Source: Actinomycetota bacterium (GTDB lineage Bacteria; Actinomycetota; Acidimicrobiia; IMCC26256; JACDBD01). Taken from it: a stretch of DNA of 7,788 nt. A model generated the notes under the pieces. It saw only the letters and a list, made by a program, of their open reading frames with translations, was not told the origin of the DNA and ran no database searches. The DNA is taken from positions 1 through 7,788 of the forward strand of contig JACDBD010000297.1 in the NCBI GenBank assembly GCA_013695115.1. The letters are read 5' to 3'. Positions 5,670 through 7,788 of this stretch are shown here, piece by piece. Made by a program: the position numbers and the translations under genes. The number at the start of each line of letters is the position of its first letter. The first letter of the stretch is position 1.

Positions 5670-6829
5670 CGCGACGCCTTCGTCTCGAGGATTGGCGGCT
5701 CCGGTATGGGCGTGTAGTACGGGATGCTGTCGTCGGCCTCGACGTCGGGCATCTTGTCGAGGGTGGCGATGCCGTCGTAGAGGTCGAGGCTGTCGCGGGG
5801 CACCGTCCAGTCGAGGCGGTCGGCGATGCCGGCGGCTTCGGCAAACGGCCGCAGGAACGTGAAGTAGACGTACGCGCCGGCGTCGATGCGCTCGTTGCGG
5901 TCCATGCCCGCGATCAGCCGGTAGCACCGCCGCTGCGCCACCTTCACCGCGGCGGCGAGCTCATCGAGGGCATCGAGTGAGACGCGCTCGAGCTTGCCGT
6001 CGGGGTGCGGGGTGAAGAGTCCGAACGCCTCGAGGCGGGAGAGGTAGTCGTCGGGCTCGGCGGTCGAGGTCCCCCAGTCGGTCACGTGCAGCTTCACGCC
6101 GTCGAGCACGAGCGCCGCCGTCAGGTTGGAGTACGGGAGGTCGGCGGCGACGGCGGCGCTCCACGGGAAGTGGCCGACCCCGAACTCGGAGAAGTCGCGG
6201 ACGAGCAGCACCCGACCGTCGCCGAGCTCGTAGGGGCCGGTGTCCTGGTAGCCGGCGCGGGTGTCGAAGTAGAGGAGGAACAGGTAGGAGGTCAGCGCGG
6301 CGTTGAGCTTGCGGATGCGGGCCCGGGTGGCGTCATCGGTCACGGGCGCGGCGCCCGCCACCAGCTCCTCGACGACGGCGTCGTCGTAGGGCTGCACCAC
6401 GCCGCCGGCGTCCCAGGCCTGGAGATGGCCGTCGGCGCGCCAGGGGGCGGCGGCGCGCTTCCAGAAGTCGAGGACGGTGGCAGTGCCGGCGAGGTCGGTC
6501 TCGGGCGTGACCATCCCGAACGGGGCCAGCACCTGTCGACCGACGAGGTAGATGTTGGCGATCGACCAGTGGTGCACCGAGTCGACCTGGTTGCCGGGGC
6601 GACGGCCGGCGGCGCCGATCTCCTCGGGGGGCAGGGCGGCGGCGATCTCCCGCATCATGTCGGGGTGGCGCCGGTAGCACTCCACTCCGGCCACGAGGAT
6701 GTAGGCGGTCACCGGGATCAGGGCCGACTCCAGCGCGGTGCGAGTGGCGGTCATCGCCCGGGCGATCTTGCCGTGGTAGAGGATCCAGCGGTTCGTCTCG
6801 TCGCGGTCCCAGCCCCCCAACCCGGTCAT
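5666..6829 (-). CDS. Conserved-looking protein of unknown function (387 aa)
   Basis: I do not recognise this protein. It has no signal peptide, and its hydrophobic stretches, such as ALIPVTAYILVAGVE (36-50) and LTSYLFLLYFDTRAGYQDTG (179-198), fit buried helices better than clear membrane spans. Segments that look constrained are WILYHGKIARAM (15-26), the His/Trp-rich DSVHHWSIANIYLVGRQV (83-100), DFSEFGVGHFPWS (212-224), LHVTDWGTS (247-255) and FTFLRPFAEAAG (323-334). No P-loop, ATP-grasp, Rossmann or hydrolase motif is visible. The ATG at 6829 overlaps the stop of the swivel-domain gene as ATGA, and its own stop overlaps the next start as GTGA, so all three products are probably made together. 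A role as substrate-binding or catalytic partner of the swivel domain is inference from the gene order only. The coding call itself is firm. Confidence 0.85.
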   Translation of the reverse strand: MTGLGGWDRDETNRWILYHGKIARAMTATRTALESALIPVTAYILVAGVECYRRHPDMMREIAAALPPEEIGAAGRRPGNQVDSVHHWSIANIYLVGRQVLAPFGMVTPETDLAGTATVLDFWKRAAAPWRADGHLQAWDAGGVVQPYDDAVVEELVAGAAPVTDDATRARIRKLNAALTSYLFLLYFDTRAGYQDTGPYELGDGRVLLVRDFSEFGVGHFPWSAAVAADLPYSNLTAALVLDGVKLHVTDWGTSTAEPDDYLSRLEAFGLFTPHPDGKLERVSLDALDELAAAVKVAQRRCYRLIAGMDRNERIDAGAYVYFTFLRPFAEAAGIADRLDWTVPRDSLDLYDGIATLDKMPDVEADDSIPYYTPIPEPPILETKASR

Positions 6830-7173
6830 ACGCGCCGCACGATCCCGTCAGTCCCGCTGCAGTCGACCTCGACCTCGTCGCCGTCGGCCGGGCTCGTGCC
6901 GTCGAGCTCGGCCGCCATCAGACAGGGCACCTGGTACTCCCGGCTCACGATGCCGATGTGGCTCAGGGGCGTGCCCGAGAGGCAGACGACCGCGGTGAGC
7001 TCGTCGAAGATCGGGGCCAGGAACGTGGCACCGGCGTCGGCCACGCAGGCGACGACACCCTCGGCGGTCGTGTCCATGAGCGCGAGCACGTCGTCGGGCG
7101 TGTCGAGGCGGCGCCAGGTGCCCCGCACGGGCGCGGCGTCGAACACCTTCGTGCCGCAGCCCACGACGCTCAC
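6826..7173 (-). CDS. Stand-alone PEP-utilising enzyme mobile (phosphohistidine swivel) domain protein
   Basis: The 115-aa protein is a single swivelling domain of the kind found at the C-terminus of rifampin phosphotransferase and inside PEP synthase and pyruvate phosphate dikinase. The core SGTPLSHIGIVSREYQVP (66-83) matches the family signature around the phosphorylated His, here His72, and GDEVEVDCSGTDGIVRRV (98-115) is the typical closing glycine-rich strand pair. In large enzymes this domain carries phosphate from the ATP/PEP site to the substrate site. Here those other domains are absent from the same polypeptide, as in split systems such as phenylphosphate synthase. The GTG at 7173 is firmly placed by a strong Shine-Dalgarno 7 bases upstream. 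Longer in-frame starts up to 7533 would run through the palindrome and antisense to the hydrolase. It is the first gene of a coupled three-gene operon. Confidence 0.9.
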   Translation of the reverse strand: MSVVGCGTKVFDAAPVRGTWRRLDTPDDVLALMDTTAEGVVACVADAGATFLAPIFDELTAVVCLSGTPLSHIGIVSREYQVPCLMAAELDGTSPADGDEVEVDCSGTDGIVRRV

Positions 7174-7180
7174 GCGGCCG

Positions 7181-7188
7181 ACCTCCCT
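7181..7188 (-). promoter_or_regulatory. Strong ribosome binding site of the swivel-domain operon
   Basis: AGGGAGGT on the - strand is a near-perfect Shine-Dalgarno sequence with 7 bases to the GTG at 7173. It is the strongest such site in the window and fixes the start of the first gene of the three-gene operon. Confidence 0.85.
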
Positions 7189-7205
7189 TCCTGGTTGCGC
7201 TCGCT

Positions 7206-7228
7206 CGGCGGCAGGGTACCTGCCGCCG
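7206..7228. repeat. Perfect 10-bp inverted repeat (palindrome) upstream of the swivel-domain operon
   Basis: CGGCGGCAGG (7206-7215) and CCTGCCGCCG (7219-7228) are exact reverse complements separated by GTA. It lies 31 bases after the stop of the alpha/beta hydrolase and 32 bases before the start of the swivel-domain gene (both on the - strand). With no T-run it could be a GC-rich terminator for the hydrolase gene, an operator for the operon, or part of a dispersed repeat. The repeat is seen directly; its role is open. Confidence 0.7.
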
Positions 7229-7259
7229 CCCTTCGGGACGCTCGCCGCTCCCGCGCAAT

Positions 7260-7788
7260 TCACGGCGAACGCGACCGGATGGCAGTCCTTCGAGCTGCTT
7301 GGGTGTGGAAGTCCGCGATGAGGTCGGCGGCGGCGGACGGGCGCAGATGCATCGGAACGGACCCGTCGTCGACAACGAGACGCGCCCCGGGGATGTGGGC
7401 GGCGACCTCCTCGGCCAGCTCGAACGGGTGGAGCGGATCGCCGCGGCGCGCCGCCACCATCGTCGGGCACCCGATCACAGTCAGCTCCGACACGTTGTCC
7501 ACGAGGCGCGCCCGCGTCAGTGCGTTGACACACGCGCGCATCGACACGTCGTCCTGGCGGGCGTAGTTCTCCCGCGCCGCCGCCATCTCTTCGTCGGCGG
7601 CGGGGAGCAGCTTGGATTCGGTCACGGCGTCGAGCATGCCGACGAGGCCGAGCTCGCCGACGCCCTCGGCGAACGTCGCCGCCACCGGGTTGGCGAGGCC
7701 GGTGCCGGCACCGATGGCCAGGCTCGACAGACCGAGGGCGCGCACCCGCTCGGGCCGGGCGAGCACGGTCGCGAGCGCGACCGTGCTC
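7260..7788 (-). CDS. Alpha/beta hydrolase, C-terminal part (5' end outside window)
   Basis: About 175 codons are present; the frame is open to the right edge, so the gene starts outside. The visible part begins ALATVLARPERVRALGLSSLA, the helix and strand just after the nucleophile elbow in alpha/beta hydrolases of the haloalkane dehalogenase/esterase type. The acid loop is CPTMVAARRGDPLHP, with the Asp of GDP likely the catalytic acid, and the histidine loop is in GSVPMHLRP. The nucleophile Ser is not in the window. The last codons are odd: from 7301 the series CAA GCA GCT CGA AGG ACT uses codons rare elsewhere in the window, and the tail HTQAARRTAIRSRSP does not look like part of the fold. 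The original stop may have been replaced when foreign DNA landed here. Substrate unknown. It lies 86 bases upstream of the swivel-domain operon on the same strand. Confidence 0.8.
   Translation of the reverse strand, partial: STVALATVLARPERVRALGLSSLAIGAGTGLANPVAATFAEGVGELGLVGMLDAVTESKLLPAADEEMAAARENYARQDDVSMRACVNALTRARLVDNVSELTVIGCPTMVAARRGDPLHPFELAEEVAAHIPGARLVVDDGSVPMHLRPSAAADLIADFHTQAARRTAIRSRSP

Noticed and set aside
4401..5717. Long open + strand frame of 438 codons opposite the MOSC and 308-aa genes
   Set aside because: It crosses two genes and an intergenic gap on the other strand, has biased Val/Leu/Arg/Asp composition and no motif; a GC-driven shadow.
6005..7321. Long open + strand frame of 438 codons opposite the swivel-domain and 387-aa genes
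   Set aside because: Its translation is Gly/Val/Glu/Asp-rich without family motifs. It is the mirror of GC-rich codons in the - strand genes, which have clear starts, coupling and a recognisable swivel domain.
7174..7533. Longer start of the swivel-domain protein up to 7533
   Set aside because: The extension is Arg/Pro-rich, runs through the palindrome and overlaps the alpha/beta hydrolase in another frame; the strong ribosome binding site fixes GTG 7173.

Overview
The window is very GC-rich, with G or C at almost every third codon position, many GTG starts and short intergenic gaps. This fits a high-GC actinobacterium. The gene mix (a Cfa-type methyltransferase, a lone PEP-utiliser swivel domain, a protein with a G-x-R-D-H-S-W-G-x-R-D-W motif) would suit Actinobacteria such as Acidimicrobiia or mycobacterial relatives, but that placement is inference. 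No tRNA, rRNA, CRISPR array or transposase was found.

Left block, + strand (1-2813). The last 20 codons of a probable FAD-linked oxidase are followed by an FGGY-family kinase most like glycerol kinase and a cyclopropane-fatty-acyl-phospholipid synthase-type methyltransferase. The three are closely spaced and look like one operon with a glycerol or lipid theme. The kinase lacks several residues that contact glycerol in the E. coli enzyme. Its start sits in a triple 8-bp repeat that creates two tiny start-stop reading frames.

Middle block, - strand (2814-4673). A membrane-anchored alpha/beta hydrolase with a long Thr-rich linker ends with its stop codon directly against the stop of the + strand methyltransferase. 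Its canonical nucleophile position is Gly instead of Ser. Upstream of it lie a 177-bp spacer, with a strong hairpin bracketed by 9-bp direct repeats, and a small MOSC-domain gene.

Right block, - strand (4743-7788). Read in the direction of transcription: the 3' part of an alpha/beta hydrolase, an 86-bp spacer with a perfect palindrome, and then three genes joined by 4-base stop/start overlaps. These are a 115-aa stand-alone phosphohistidine (swivel) domain, a 387-aa protein I do not recognise, and a 308-aa lipocalin/hydratase-like protein of unknown function. The three are very probably co-translated and are the best candidate here for an undescribed system, perhaps a split phosphotransferase pathway. 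The ATP- or PEP-binding partner expected for the swivel domain is not in the window.
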